This document shows positions 42,998 to 52,136 of a stretch of 64,000 nucleotides of DNA, piece after piece. Both the position numbers and the translations under genes were made by a program. The DNA is from Iodobacter arcticus (GTDB taxonomy: Bacteria; Pseudomonadota; Gammaproteobacteria; Burkholderiales; Chitinibacteraceae): the NCBI RefSeq assembly GCF_042664895.1, contig NZ_JBHTBQ010000014.1:310001-374000 (forward strand), given 5' to 3'. Under the pieces are notes generated by a model that worked only from the letters and a program-made list of their open reading frames with translations, was not told the origin of the DNA and did no database searches. Position 1 is the first letter of the stretch. The number at the start of each line of letters is the position of its first letter.

Positions 42998-44014
42998 ATG
43001 CTTGTGTCCTCTGTTGATCAGCTTATTCAGCAAGCTAAAAAGTTAATCTCTTCGCGCAGCGTGGATTCACTTGCTTTTGCGACGCAAGCCAGAGATCTGG
43101 CGGTAGAGCTGGGTTGTCGCATGAGTGAAGCGGCGGCACTCACTGTGTATTCCAGCGTATTACAACTTTTTGGTCGCCACCGTGAGGCCATCGATATTCT
43201 GGATAAAGTGTTGGATATCGCAGAAACCGATGAACTGGGCGTTTGGCGTGGAGAAGCCTTACAGCTGATGGGCCGCCATACATACACATTGGGTGAGTAT
43301 GAAAGTGCCGCCCGCTATTGGTGCCGTTGCTTAGAGCTTTCCACCCAAGCTATTGAAACCACGCAGCGTTTATGTGCTCATATTGGTTTGGGGCAGCTTT
43401 ATTATGCTCATGAGCAATTTGAAGTGGCATTAATTCATCATAAAATGGCTCAGGATCTGGCAAAAAAAGAGCATGATGCGAATTACCAAAGTATTTGCCT
43501 GATTAATATTGCGGTTGATTTATTTGGTTTAAATCGCTTAGATGATGCAATGTCGATTGCTAGGCAAGCATTGCCTTTGGTGAGAGCTGAAGGCAATTAT
43601 GAGCTAGAGGCTGAAGTTTATAGCGTGTTTGGTTTAATTCGATTAGCGCGCGGTGATGTTGAAAGAGCCAGAATGAATTTTTTAGTGGCGTTAAAAATAA
43701 ACCGCTTGCATATTAATACCTGGAATGAGGCCGCTAATTTACTGGCTTTAGGCCGCTGCTCTTTAGCTAATGCGGAGTACGATGCGGCCATTGATGAGCT
43801 GCAAAGGGCTTTAAGTTTGGCAGAGGTAATGGAATCACAATATTTGCTGGCAGAAATCCACGAAGCATTTGCGATTGCTTATCAAAAAATGAATAAGGCT
43901 GAGCTGCAAGAAAAGCATGAAACGGCACACAAGAATTTGCGCGTGTTGCTTTTAGAGCAATCGGCTTCTGCACAGCTTAGATCGATGGAAATGGATTTAC
44001 TTGTTCCTAGCTGA
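42998..44014 (+). CDS. Tetratricopeptide repeat protein, second of three
   Basis: 338 residues from the ATG at 42998; a TTG four codons upstream is possible. The repeats correspond one for one with those of its neighbours: LGEYESAARYWCRCLELS, YYAHEQFEVALIHHKMAQDL, LNRLDDAMSIARQALPLV, RGDVERARMNFLVALKINR and NAEYDAAIDELQRALSLAEV. It ends with a short helix (LLEQSASAQLRSMEMDLLVPS), similar to the start of the linker before GGDEF in the third protein. This suggests a version that has lost, or never had, the cyclase domain. Confidence 0.84.
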   Translation: MLVSSVDQLIQQAKKLISSRSVDSLAFATQARDLAVELGCRMSEAAALTVYSSVLQLFGRHREAIDILDKVLDIAETDELGVWRGEALQLMGRHTYTLGEYESAARYWCRCLELSTQAIETTQRLCAHIGLGQLYYAHEQFEVALIHHKMAQDLAKKEHDANYQSICLINIAVDLFGLNRLDDAMSIARQALPLVRAEGNYELEAEVYSVFGLIRLARGDVERARMNFLVALKINRLHINTWNEAANLLALGRCSLANAEYDAAIDELQRALSLAEVMESQYLLAEIHEAFAIAYQKMNKAELQEKHETAHKNLRVLLLEQSASAQLRSMEMDLLVPS

Positions 44015-44228
44015 TGCCTGCATATTAATGTCTGTGCCTTCAAATGTGGACTAAACTGGTTGTTTATGTTTTTGTCATTATTAGTAAGCTGCTTTCCTTA
44101 TTTAGAATAATCCACCGGTATGTAAACTTTCAACTTCGAATTGAAAGTAAATTCTTATAAAATACCTTGGTATTATGGATTAGTATGTCTTAATTTAATG
44201 GTAGATAGAAACGAGTTAAATCGCCTAT

Positions 44229-45782
44229 ATGTTTAGTAATGATGCCGTCATTCATTTTCGTGCTCCCCCAATGAGCTTACCGATGAAGCCAAAATCGCCA
44301 GAATTAAAAGGCCCGCAAAATAGGCGTGCTGATTATAATTTGCGCTATGCACAAGATTTGCTGGTGCAGGCGCGTGTTTTGGCTCATTGCTTTGATGAAA
44401 GCATGGCTTTAATGCGGCATAGCTTATTGCTGGGTGAGGAGTTTGGTTTTCGTGAGCATGTAATGCATTGCTTGCAAGAAATTGCAGTCGCTTATTATGC
44501 GCAGTGTGAATACGATTTATCTTTGCAATATTGGTCGTATTGCTTGGATGTGTCTTTAAATTTATCCAATGATGAAGCGTATATCCAGGCGCAAATTGGC
44601 ATTGGGCAAATTTATTTTGCCCATGATGATTTTGCTGCTGCTTTAGAGCACCATCTTCAAGCTGCAGAATCGCTGCCAAGAATAAATAATCATGTGCTAA
44701 GCAGCTCCCTACTGATTAATTTGGGTGCAGATTATGTGCAGCTCTTGCAATATGCTGAGGCGATCTCTGCATTACAAGAAGGTTTGTTATTTGCTCAAAA
44801 AGCTAATCATTCACAGTATATTCCTGAAGCTCTGGGACTGATAGGGCAGGCGCAATGGGGTTTAGGCGATCGTTTATCTGCTGAGCAGACTTTACAATCT
44901 GCATTAACATTGAATCGGCAAATTAATCGGCTTTGGGGCATGGCATCTAATTTATTGGCCTTGGGTCGGCTTCATCTGGTTGAGAAAAATACATTACTGG
45001 CTACCACTTATTTAACTGAAGGCTTATCTAAAGCGATGGAAAGAAACGCTTTACATATGGTTTTTCAGTTTGAGCAGCTATTAGCCGAGCTGGCAGAGTT
45101 ACGAGGTAATTATCCTTTGGCATTAAGCCATTTTAAGCGTTTTCATTTTGGTAAAGAAGCGATCAAGAGTCAGCTTTCACCGCATAAATTGCAAGCCATG
45201 AAAATGCAATTAGAAATGGAAAGTGCTCGTTTAGAAAACGCAGATTTACGCCGCCAGCGTGCGAGCCAGCATAGAGAAATACAAAGGGTTGAGCGTTTGG
45301 CTAGCTATGATGGCCTTACGGGTATTTTGAATCGTCGTGGTTTGGAAGAGCAGGGCTGCGAGCTGTTTCAGCGCCAGCGCATAAACCGGCAGTCTTTATC
45401 GGTATTAATGATTGATGTGGATCATTTTAAGCGGGTGAATGATGGCTGCGGCCATCCGATAGGCGATAAAGTATTGCGGCAAATTGCTGCGCTGCTTAAA
45501 TCGGGTTGCCGGCAGGATGACTTGGTAGGGCGCTATGGCGGGGAGGAGTTTGTGGTGCTGTTGCCCAATCATGAAGGCGTGGCCGCTATCGAGGTGGGCG
45601 AGCGTTTGCGCGGCTTGGTAGAAGCATGGATCTGGTCGCGAATTCATCCTGAATTAAAAATTACCATTAGCGTGGGGATTGCTAGTACTTTGGATGATGC
45701 TTCTTTAGAGGCCTTGCTCAACCGCTCGGATCAATGTCTTTATCAGGCCAAGCAGCAGGGGCGGAACCGAGTGGTGGTTTAG
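44229..45782 (+). CDS. TPR-GGDEF diguanylate cyclase
   Basis: 517 residues. Residues about 35-315 are TPR repeats paralogous to the two preceding proteins. A coiled-coil linker (about 325-355, KMQLEMESARLENADLRRQR) leads into a GGDEF domain (about 358-517). Conserved parts are YDGLTGILNRRGLEE, MIDVDHFKRVNDGCGHPIGD, the active-site GGEEF in RYGGEEFVVLLPN near residue 434, and SVGIASTLDD. An intact GGEEF predicts synthesis of c-di-GMP from two GTP. There is no membrane segment, so the enzyme is cytoplasmic and its TPR part may sense a protein partner. The start may also be at 44271 or 44283. Confidence 0.9.
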   Translation: MFSNDAVIHFRAPPMSLPMKPKSPELKGPQNRRADYNLRYAQDLLVQARVLAHCFDESMALMRHSLLLGEEFGFREHVMHCLQEIAVAYYAQCEYDLSLQYWSYCLDVSLNLSNDEAYIQAQIGIGQIYFAHDDFAAALEHHLQAAESLPRINNHVLSSSLLINLGADYVQLLQYAEAISALQEGLLFAQKANHSQYIPEALGLIGQAQWGLGDRLSAEQTLQSALTLNRQINRLWGMASNLLALGRLHLVEKNTLLATTYLTEGLSKAMERNALHMVFQFEQLLAELAELRGNYPLALSHFKRFHFGKEAIKSQLSPHKLQAMKMQLEMESARLENADLRRQRASQHREIQRVERLASYDGLTGILNRRGLEEQGCELFQRQRINRQSLSVLMIDVDHFKRVNDGCGHPIGDKVLRQIAALLKSGCRQDDLVGRYGGEEFVVLLPNHEGVAAIEVGERLRGLVEAWIWSRIHPELKITISVGIASTLDDASLEALLNRSDQCLYQAKQQGRNRVVV

Positions 45783-46033
45783 TGGCTACTTGCAGTGTCT
45801 GGCACAGGGTATTGAGCTGAACCTACGTGATTTTGCTAGCAAAAATGGTAGTAAAAGTACGCCATTCTGTTGCATTCGTGTGAAGGTTTTATTCTGTTGA
45901 AATAGTGCTAAGCCATAGAGGACGGGCGTTTAAGGGGGCCGGGGCTATGTCCCCACAAAAAATGGGTCTATAGCATAGGGGGTTTTCCGATAAAATTGGG
46001 CTTCCCATGATCCGCAAGCCCTAAGAGTCCCCC

Positions 46034-49000
46034 ATGGCCGAGCCTATTACTACTCCCATCCCACCGCAATCTCATTCTGTGCATGATCGTGTGCGCGAAA
46101 TTCCCTATAACTACACTTCGTTTTCTGACCGCGAGATTGTGATTCGCTTACTTGGTGAAGATGCTTGGCAGGTGCTTGATGATTTGCGCCAGCAACGTAA
46201 AACCGGCCGGTCTGCGCGGATGTTGTTTGAAGTGCTGGGTGATATTTGGGTAGTAAAACGCAATCCCTATCTGCAAGACGATTTACTCGATAATCCTAAG
46301 CGCCTGAATATGCTGGCCGAGGCCATGCACCATCGTGTGCACGAGATCGAAAAACGTCGCCAAGAAAACACCCAAGTTGCACTCCTGATTGATCGCACCC
46401 GCGAGGCAGTAGAGCGCTTTGAGCGCGAGTTTATTGATGTGGCTTTGCTGCGCCGTAAAGTGCTCAAAAAAATGGGCCGCCTTACCCGTAATGACAATAT
46501 TTGTTTTGATGGCTTGGCGCGAGTCAGCCACGTGACTGATGCTACTGACTGGCGCGTTGAATACCCTTTTGTGGTGCTGGCACCGGATACCGAAGAAGAA
46601 ATGGCCCCGCTGGTGGCTGCCTGTATCGAGCTTGGCCTGACGATTATCCCGCGTGGCGGTGGTACAGGTTATACCGGTGGTGCTGTGCCATTAACGGCAC
46701 TCTCTGCCGTGATCAATACCGAAAAACTAGATCAGCACAACGGTGTTGAATACCGCGAATTACCCGGTGTAGCAGGTAAAGTTGCAACGATTCAGTGCGG
46801 TGCAGGCGTGGTGACCCGCCGTGTGATGGAAACTGCCGAAGCGGCGGGTTTAGCCTTTGCAGTTGACCCAACTTCAGCCGATGCTTCCTGTATTGGCGGC
46901 AATGTGGCGATGAATGCCGGCGGTAAAAAAGCTGTGCTGTGGGGCACGGCGCTGGATAATCTGGTGAGCTGGAAGATGGTTGATCCGGACGGCAACTGGA
47001 TGTACGTCGAGCGCATGGATCACAATATGGGCAAGATCCATGATGCCAAACAAGCCACATTCCGCATTCGCAAATTTAAGCCCGATGGCAAAACGCTGAT
47101 TAGCGATGAAAACTTGGTGATCCCTGGCAATAAATTCCGTAAGGAAGGCTTGGGTAAAGATGTTACTGATAAATTCCTCTCCGGCCTGCCGGGCATTCAG
47201 AAAGAAGGCACCGACGGGCTGATTACCAGCGCCCGCTTTGTGTTGCATCGTATGCCCAAGCATGTGCGCACGGTGTGTTTGGAATTCTTTGGCGAAGTTA
47301 GCCGTGCCGTACCATCGATCGTAGAAATCAAAGATTATCTGGATGCGCATACCAGCGTGCAGCTGGCCGGTTTAGAGCATTTAGATTGGCGCTATGTGCG
47401 CGCCGTGGGTTATGCCACCAAGGCCAAATCCAAAGGCCGCCCCAAGATGGTCTTGATTGCCGATCTGGTTTCTGATGACGAAGACGCGGTAGGGCTGGCA
47501 TCTAGCCACGTGGTGCAGCTGGCTAATATGCGCGGCGGTGAAGGCTTTGTGGCGGTTACGCCGGAAGCGCGTAAAAAGTTTTGGCTGGATCGTGCCCGCA
47601 CTGCGGCGATTGCTCGTCACACCAATGCCTTTAAAGTAAACGAAGACGTGGTGATTCCTTTGCCACGCCTTGGCGAATATTCCGATGCCATTGAGCGCAT
47701 CAATATCGAGCTGTCGCTGACCAGTAAGCTGGAGCTACTCGATAAGCTGCAAGATTTCTTTGCCCATGGCCGTTTGCCGGTGGACGCAGGCGATGCACCG
47801 GTGAGTGCCGAAGAGCTGATCGGTGATCGTCGTGAAACAGCCTTAGCCTTGATCGAAAAATCACGCCTGCACTGGCAGTGGATTTTTGATCACCTGGATG
47901 ATTCATTCGAGCTGTATCGCGCTGCATTCCCGACCATGCCTTTAGAAAAAGAGCTGATCGGCGGTGATATCCCGCAAAGCGTATTTTTAGCGCTACGTGA
48001 TTTTGTGCTGCGAGTCAGCTGGAAGCGCGAGTTGCTGGCTGGGTTGGAGGCACTGTTTTCTGGCCGCACCGATAAATCCATTATGGAACTGGTGTTCGCT
48101 ATTCAGCAGAAAGTGCTGAAAGGCCGCACTTGGGTCGCCTTGCATATGCACGCTGGCGACGGCAATGTGCACACCAATATTCCGGTGAATTCCGACGATT
48201 ACGAAATGCTGCAACGCGCCCACCATGCCGTGGCACGGATTATGGGCGTGGCTAGAAATCTGAACGGCGTGATTTCTGGCGAGCACGGTATTGGCATCAC
48301 CAAATATGAGTTTTTGACGCGCGAAGAGTTGGCCCCGTTTGAAGCGTATAAACAACGCGTCGACCCGAACGGCCACTTTAATAAAGGCAAGCTGATGCCC
48401 GGCGCGGATTTGGCCAATGCCTATACGCCATCATTTAGCTTACTCGGGGCCGAATCGCTGATCTTAGAAGCGTCCGACATCGGCGAGATCAGTAATAGCG
48501 TCAAAGACTGCCTGCGCTGCGGTAAATGTAAGCCAGTTTGCTCCACCCACGTGCCGCGCGCTAATTTGCTGTACAGCCCTAGGAATAAAATTCTGGCTAC
48601 CGGTTTACTGACCGAAGCGTTTTTATACGAAGAGCAAACTCGTCGCGGTGTATCGCTCAAGCATTTTGATGAGCTAGGCGACGTGGCCGACCATTGCACG
48701 GTTTGCCATCGCTGCTTAAACCCTTGCCCAGTGAATATCGATTTTGGCGATGTATCGATCGCCATGCGTAATTTCTTGCGCAAAGAAGGCAAAAAGAAAT
48801 TCAACCCCGTTACCGCCATTGGTATGGGTTTCTTAACCATAAAAGATCCTGCCACCATCAAGTTGATTCGCAAGGTGACGATCGAGTGGGGTTATAAAGG
48901 CCAGCGCCTAGCGCATGCTGTGGCGAAACGTATGGGCTTACTTAAGCCTGCTTTGAAAACACCGCCCGCCACGGTGGGCAAGGCGTCGATCAAAACGCAG

Positions 49001-49942
49001 GTGATCCACTTTATTAATAAGCCCATGCCAGGTGGCTTGCCGAAGAAAACTGCCCGCGCCTTGCTGGATGTGGAAGACTCGACCGTGGTGCCGGTGATTC
49101 GCGACCCGCAACGTCTGCATTTGAAGGAAGAACAAGAGTCGGTGTTCTACTTCCCCGGTTGCGGCTCAGAGCGTTTATTTAGTCAGGTGGGCCTTGCTAC
49201 ACAAGCCATGCTTTGGCATGTGGGCACGACCACGGTGCTGCCGCCGGGTTATCTCTGCTGCGGCTACCCGCAAACATCGGGCGGCGAGAAAGACAAGGGC
49301 GATAAGATCACCATGGATAACCGCGTGTTATTCCACCGCCTTGCTACCACGCTGAATTACCTCGATATCAAAACGGTGATTGTGTCTTGCGGCACCTGCA
49401 TGGATCAGCTGCAGAAATATCAGTTTGAGCTGATTTTCCCCGGCTGCCGTCTTCTAGATATTCATGAATATCTGCTGGAAAAAGGCGTGAAGCTAGCAGG
49501 CGTAAGCGGCGAGCGTTATATGTACCACGAGCCATGCCACACCCCGATGAAGACGTATAAAGGCATCGATGTGGCTAATGAATTGATGGGGCAGAAAGTA
49601 GAGCTGAATGACCGATGCTGCGGCGAATCCGGCACTTTTGGCGTATCCAAGCCGCAAATCGCCACGCAGGTTCGTTTCAGAAAAGAAGAGGAAATGAAAA
49701 AGGGCGCAGATAAATTGCGTGCTGAATCGGCCGCGTTAGATCCGGGCGCTAAGCCCGTAGCCGTAAAAATCCTCACCTCCTGCCCATCGTGCTTGCAAGG
49801 CTTAAGCCGCTACAACGACGATTCAAGCACTACCGCTGATTACATCGTGGTAGAAATCGCCAAAACGGTCTTAGGTGCAAACTGGATGCCGGAGTATGTA
49901 GAAAAAGCTAGAAATGGCGGGATTGAGCGGGTGTTGTTGTAA
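46034..49942 (+). CDS. Large FAD/iron-sulfur oxidoreductase (DUF3683, D-lactate dehydrogenase-like)
   Basis: 1302 residues in one chain. An amino-terminal DUF3683 region (about 1-130) is followed by an FAD-binding PCMH domain with IIPRGGGTGYTGGAVPLT near residue 206. A flavin oxidase carboxyl domain ends near 790 (HMHAGDGNVHTNIPV and GEHGIGITK). Two 4Fe-4S ferredoxin motifs follow, CLRCGKCKPVC near 825 and CTVCHRCLNPCP near 888. Two CCG domains then appear, with FPGCGSER, CCGYPQTSGG, SCGTCMDQ, HEPCHTP and CCGESGTFGVS between about 1040 and 1200. This is the full GlcD-GlcF/Dld-II module, predicted to oxidise a 2-hydroxy acid such as D-lactate and pass electrons to the quinone pool. The substrate is inference. 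It is a single-gene unit ending at a strong terminator. Confidence 0.92.
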   Translation: MAEPITTPIPPQSHSVHDRVREIPYNYTSFSDREIVIRLLGEDAWQVLDDLRQQRKTGRSARMLFEVLGDIWVVKRNPYLQDDLLDNPKRLNMLAEAMHHRVHEIEKRRQENTQVALLIDRTREAVERFEREFIDVALLRRKVLKKMGRLTRNDNICFDGLARVSHVTDATDWRVEYPFVVLAPDTEEEMAPLVAACIELGLTIIPRGGGTGYTGGAVPLTALSAVINTEKLDQHNGVEYRELPGVAGKVATIQCGAGVVTRRVMETAEAAGLAFAVDPTSADASCIGGNVAMNAGGKKAVLWGTALDNLVSWKMVDPDGNWMYVERMDHNMGKIHDAKQATFRIRKFKPDGKTLISDENLVIPGNKFRKEGLGKDVTDKFLSGLPGIQKEGTDGLITSARFVLHRMPKHVRTVCLEFFGEVSRAVPSIVEIKDYLDAHTSVQLAGLEHLDWRYVRAVGYATKAKSKGRPKMVLIADLVSDDEDAVGLASSHVVQLANMRGGEGFVAVTPEARKKFWLDRARTAAIARHTNAFKVNEDVVIPLPRLGEYSDAIERINIELSLTSKLELLDKLQDFFAHGRLPVDAGDAPVSAEELIGDRRETALALIEKSRLHWQWIFDHLDDSFELYRAAFPTMPLEKELIGGDIPQSVFLALRDFVLRVSWKRELLAGLEALFSGRTDKSIMELVFAIQQKVLKGRTWVALHMHAGDGNVHTNIPVNSDDYEMLQRAHHAVARIMGVARNLNGVISGEHGIGITKYEFLTREELAPFEAYKQRVDPNGHFNKGKLMPGADLANAYTPSFSLLGAESLILEASDIGEISNSVKDCLRCGKCKPVCSTHVPRANLLYSPRNKILATGLLTEAFLYEEQTRRGVSLKHFDELGDVADHCTVCHRCLNPCPVNIDFGDVSIAMRNFLRKEGKKKFNPVTAIGMGFLTIKDPATIKLIRKVTIEWGYKGQRLAHAVAKRMGLLKPALKTPPATVGKASIKTQVIHFINKPMPGGLPKKTARALLDVEDSTVVPVIRDPQRLHLKEEQESVFYFPGCGSERLFSQVGLATQAMLWHVGTTTVLPPGYLCCGYPQTSGGEKDKGDKITMDNRVLFHRLATTLNYLDIKTVIVSCGTCMDQLQKYQFELIFPGCRLLDIHEYLLEKGVKLAGVSGERYMYHEPCHTPMKTYKGIDVANELMGQKVELNDRCCGESGTFGVSKPQIATQVRFRKEEEMKKGADKLRAESAALDPGAKPVAVKILTSCPSCLQGLSRYNDDSSTTADYIVVEIAKTVLGANWMPEYVEKARNGGIERVLL

Positions 49943-49966
49943 CTCTCGTTGATTCGTCTGCACTAG

Positions 49967-49996
49967 AAAATGGGCACATGGTGCCCATTTTTTTTT
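49967..49996 (+). terminator. Rho-independent terminator after the FAD/Fe-S gene
   Basis: AAAATGGGCAC pairs with GTGCCCATTTT around a short ATG-type loop and runs into a long T-run (49988-49996). Confidence 0.9.
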
Positions 49997-50110
49997 ACGC
50001 TGGCTGAATCAGTAGCGGCCAAGCCATCTCCTCATAAAGCACTTCAGCGGCGAGTAAGCGTATTCCTGCTGGGCCGCTTTCGATGATGCGTTTTTCATCA
50101 CGGGCAATAA

Positions 50111-51363
50111 ACAGCTTGCATTGAAAACCTTGCCCAAGGCTGGCTTTGCACTCAGGGCAGGCGCGGGACATTTGTTTTGCCAGCGTTGATCGCAGCAGAG
50201 CGCCCTTTGGCTAAGGCGAAAATGATCAAGGAAGTGCTGCCTGAGCTTGAGTCGCATCTCATTGATTTTACCGATGGGGTACCAGACTCGAGGTTGATTC
50301 CCTTTGATGTGCTGGGGCGAGCTTATCGAAGAGCCTTAATTGCAACGGCGCGGGCGAATCGTTTGGCTTATGGCGACCCGCGTGGTGAATTGCCCCTGCG
50401 CCAAGCGCTTAGCGATATGCTTAGTCAGGAGCGTGGCCTGAATGTAGGTGTCGATCAACTGTGCGTGGTGCGGGGCAGCCAGATGGGTATTTACCTTGCT
50501 GCGCGTGTTTTGTTAAAACCCGGCGATGCGGTGGCCTTAGATGCGCTGAGCTATCCGCCAGCAAGGGCCGCCTTTCAAGCTGTGGGCGAGAAACCTTTGC
50601 GATTGCGCAGGATGAATCGGGTATGCGGCCAAATGAGCTGGAGCAGCTTTGCCAGCAGCGCCGCCTGAAAGCGATTTATCTGACGCCCCATCACCAGTTC
50701 CCCACCACCACCATGATGATGCCGCCAGAGCGCCGTATGCAGCTGTTGGCGCAGGCGAACCGCTATGGTTTTGTGATTATTGAGGATGATTACGACTATG
50801 AATTTCATTTTGCTCGTCGTCCTGTTTTCCCCTTGGCGAGCATTAGCACGGCAGAGAATGTGATTTATATTTCTTCGCTCTCTAAAGTATTGGCACCGGG
50901 TTTACGGCTGGGCTATGTGTTTGGGTCACAGGATTTTATTGATTGCTGCGCCGCGGAAGTGATGCTGATCGACAGGCAGGGCAATTCGGTAACCGAGCTG
51001 GCCGTGACTGATCTGATGCAAAGCGGAGAATTGAAACGCCATATTCGCCGTGCGCTGCGTATTTATGAAAGCCGGCGCAATATCATGGCGGAGGAAATTA
51101 AGGCCTTAATGGGGGAAAGCGTGAGTTTTGATTTGCCCAGTGGCGGCTTGGCCTTGTGGTTAAAAATAAATCTGCTGCTAGATATGCCGCGTTTGCAGAG
51201 CGATGCAAGCAGACAGGGGGTGAAAGTCTTACTAGGCAGCAATTTCGCCGCAGACGGCCAAGCAATTCAAGCATTGCGCTTGGGCTATGGCAGCTTGGAG
51301 CCGGAGGAAATTAAGCTGGGAATTCAGCGCCTTGCTAGAGCGATGGAGCTGCAAATTAAATGA
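50111..51363 (+). pseudogene. Decayed MocR-type GntR/aminotransferase regulator
   Basis: The plus strand from 50111 encodes the last wing of a GntR winged helix (AQGWLCTQGRRGTFVLP) and then a class I aminotransferase domain (DGVPDSRLIPFDVLGRAY, LAYGDPRGELPLRQALSDM, VRGSQMGIYLAARVLLKPGD). Near 50590-50600 the match leaves this frame and continues in the next one (QDESGMRPNELEQL, IIEDDYDYEFHF, YISSLSKVLAPGLRLGYVFG with the PLP lysine, through to 51363). One base has apparently been lost there. The first 50-60 residues of the DNA-binding domain are also gone: a TAA at 50108 closes the frame and no HTH is found upstream. MocR proteins regulate vitamin B6, GABA or amine genes; this one should be inactive as a DNA binder. 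A sequencing error could explain the frameshift but not the missing amino end. Confidence 0.82.
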
Positions 51364-51419
51364 TGATCAAGTGGCTATCAGTATTAGCCCAAAGAAATAT
51401 ATGTTGTATTTTTTAGCGT

Positions 51420-51620
51420 TTATATAAGAATGCTGGCCCACCAAAAGATGAAAATTATAGCGCTAGTTAACAATATTTTCCCTGAGTCTTTTTTAAGATG
51501 AAATGCGCCAATAATCAGCATCCCAATGAGGACAATACTGCTTATTGGCCAAAAAACAGTAAATATCATTGGCACTAGACAAGTGATATTACAGTCGTAA
51601 AGAGGAAAGGGACCTGCCAT
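51420..51620 (-). CDS. Small membrane protein, unknown (66 aa)
   Basis: 66 residues from the ATG at 51620, which has GAGGAT nine bases upstream; a TTG seven codons earlier is less likely. Two hydrophobic segments lie near 20-40 and 48-66, separated by HLKKDSGK. A Cys pair stands before the first one (YDCNITCLVP). It lies 27 bases after the next membrane-protein gene on the same strand, so the two probably form an operon. I do not recognise it. Confidence 0.6.
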   Translation of the reverse strand: MAGPFPLYDCNITCLVPMIFTVFWPISSIVLIGMLIIGAFHLKKDSGKILLTSAIIFIFWWASILI

Positions 51621-51647
51621 GGCTTTTTTATCCTCAATCAATAAAAA

Positions 51648-51977
51648 TTATGATTGATCTGATTCAGAATTGCTTGTGCCCAGTGGCAGTGTTGCTGGTT
51701 CAGGACGATCACTTAATGCTACATAAATAATAAACAACACACTTAGGCCAGTATTTGCGATGGGTATAAGTACGGCTCCCAGCCCTGCGCCATATCCGCC
51801 GTCTGAGCCTGAAAATATAGCGATGCCCATTAATGGTGATAATAAAACACCGTTCATAATGAGTAGCCAAATTTCAGAAGATTTTTTTGTTTGTTTTTTT
51901 AGGCTCCATTTGTGAATAAGGAAGTTAATGACTAAGCCCGGTATTGCAATAATCATCCAAACAAATAGCAGGTTCAT
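51648..51977 (-). CDS. Small membrane protein, unknown (109 aa)
   Basis: 109 residues from the ATG at 51977, chosen because GAGAAG lies seven bases upstream; a GTG at 52010 is an alternative. Three hydrophobic segments are visible (MNLLFVWMIIAIPGLVINFL, a second near 38-52, and a third near 70-88), with a basic loop KWSLKKQTKKS between the first two. The tail is polar (RPEPATLPLGTSNSESDQS). No family is recognised. It is followed by the 66-residue membrane protein. Confidence 0.62.
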   Translation of the reverse strand: MNLLFVWMIIAIPGLVINFLIHKWSLKKQTKKSSEIWLLIMNGVLLSPLMGIAIFSGSDGGYGAGLGAVLIPIANTGLSVLFIIYVALSDRPEPATLPLGTSNSESDQS

Positions 51978-52136
51978 TTTTTTCTTCTCATTTTGATCAC
52001 GGATTTTCACTAAGGTGGCTAAGTTGTATTTAAACAGACCCAGCTAAAATCACAATCAGGTGTTTATTTTTAAAGTCATTTAATAGCGTAGTGAGTAACT
52101 ACAGGTGGCCATTGCGGCCACCTGCTCAGGCGTGGC

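Noticed and set aside
49995..50171. 58-codon minus-strand frame beginning MSRACPEC with a zinc-ribbon-like CPEC
   Set aside because: It overlaps the T-run of a terminator and is antisense to the GntR wing of the MocR pseudogene, which is the better supported frame. It has no clear ribosome site. It could still be real if a homologue is found.
52102..52124. GC-rich hairpin after cysS as a terminator
   Set aside because: It has no T-run on either strand within reach of the stem.
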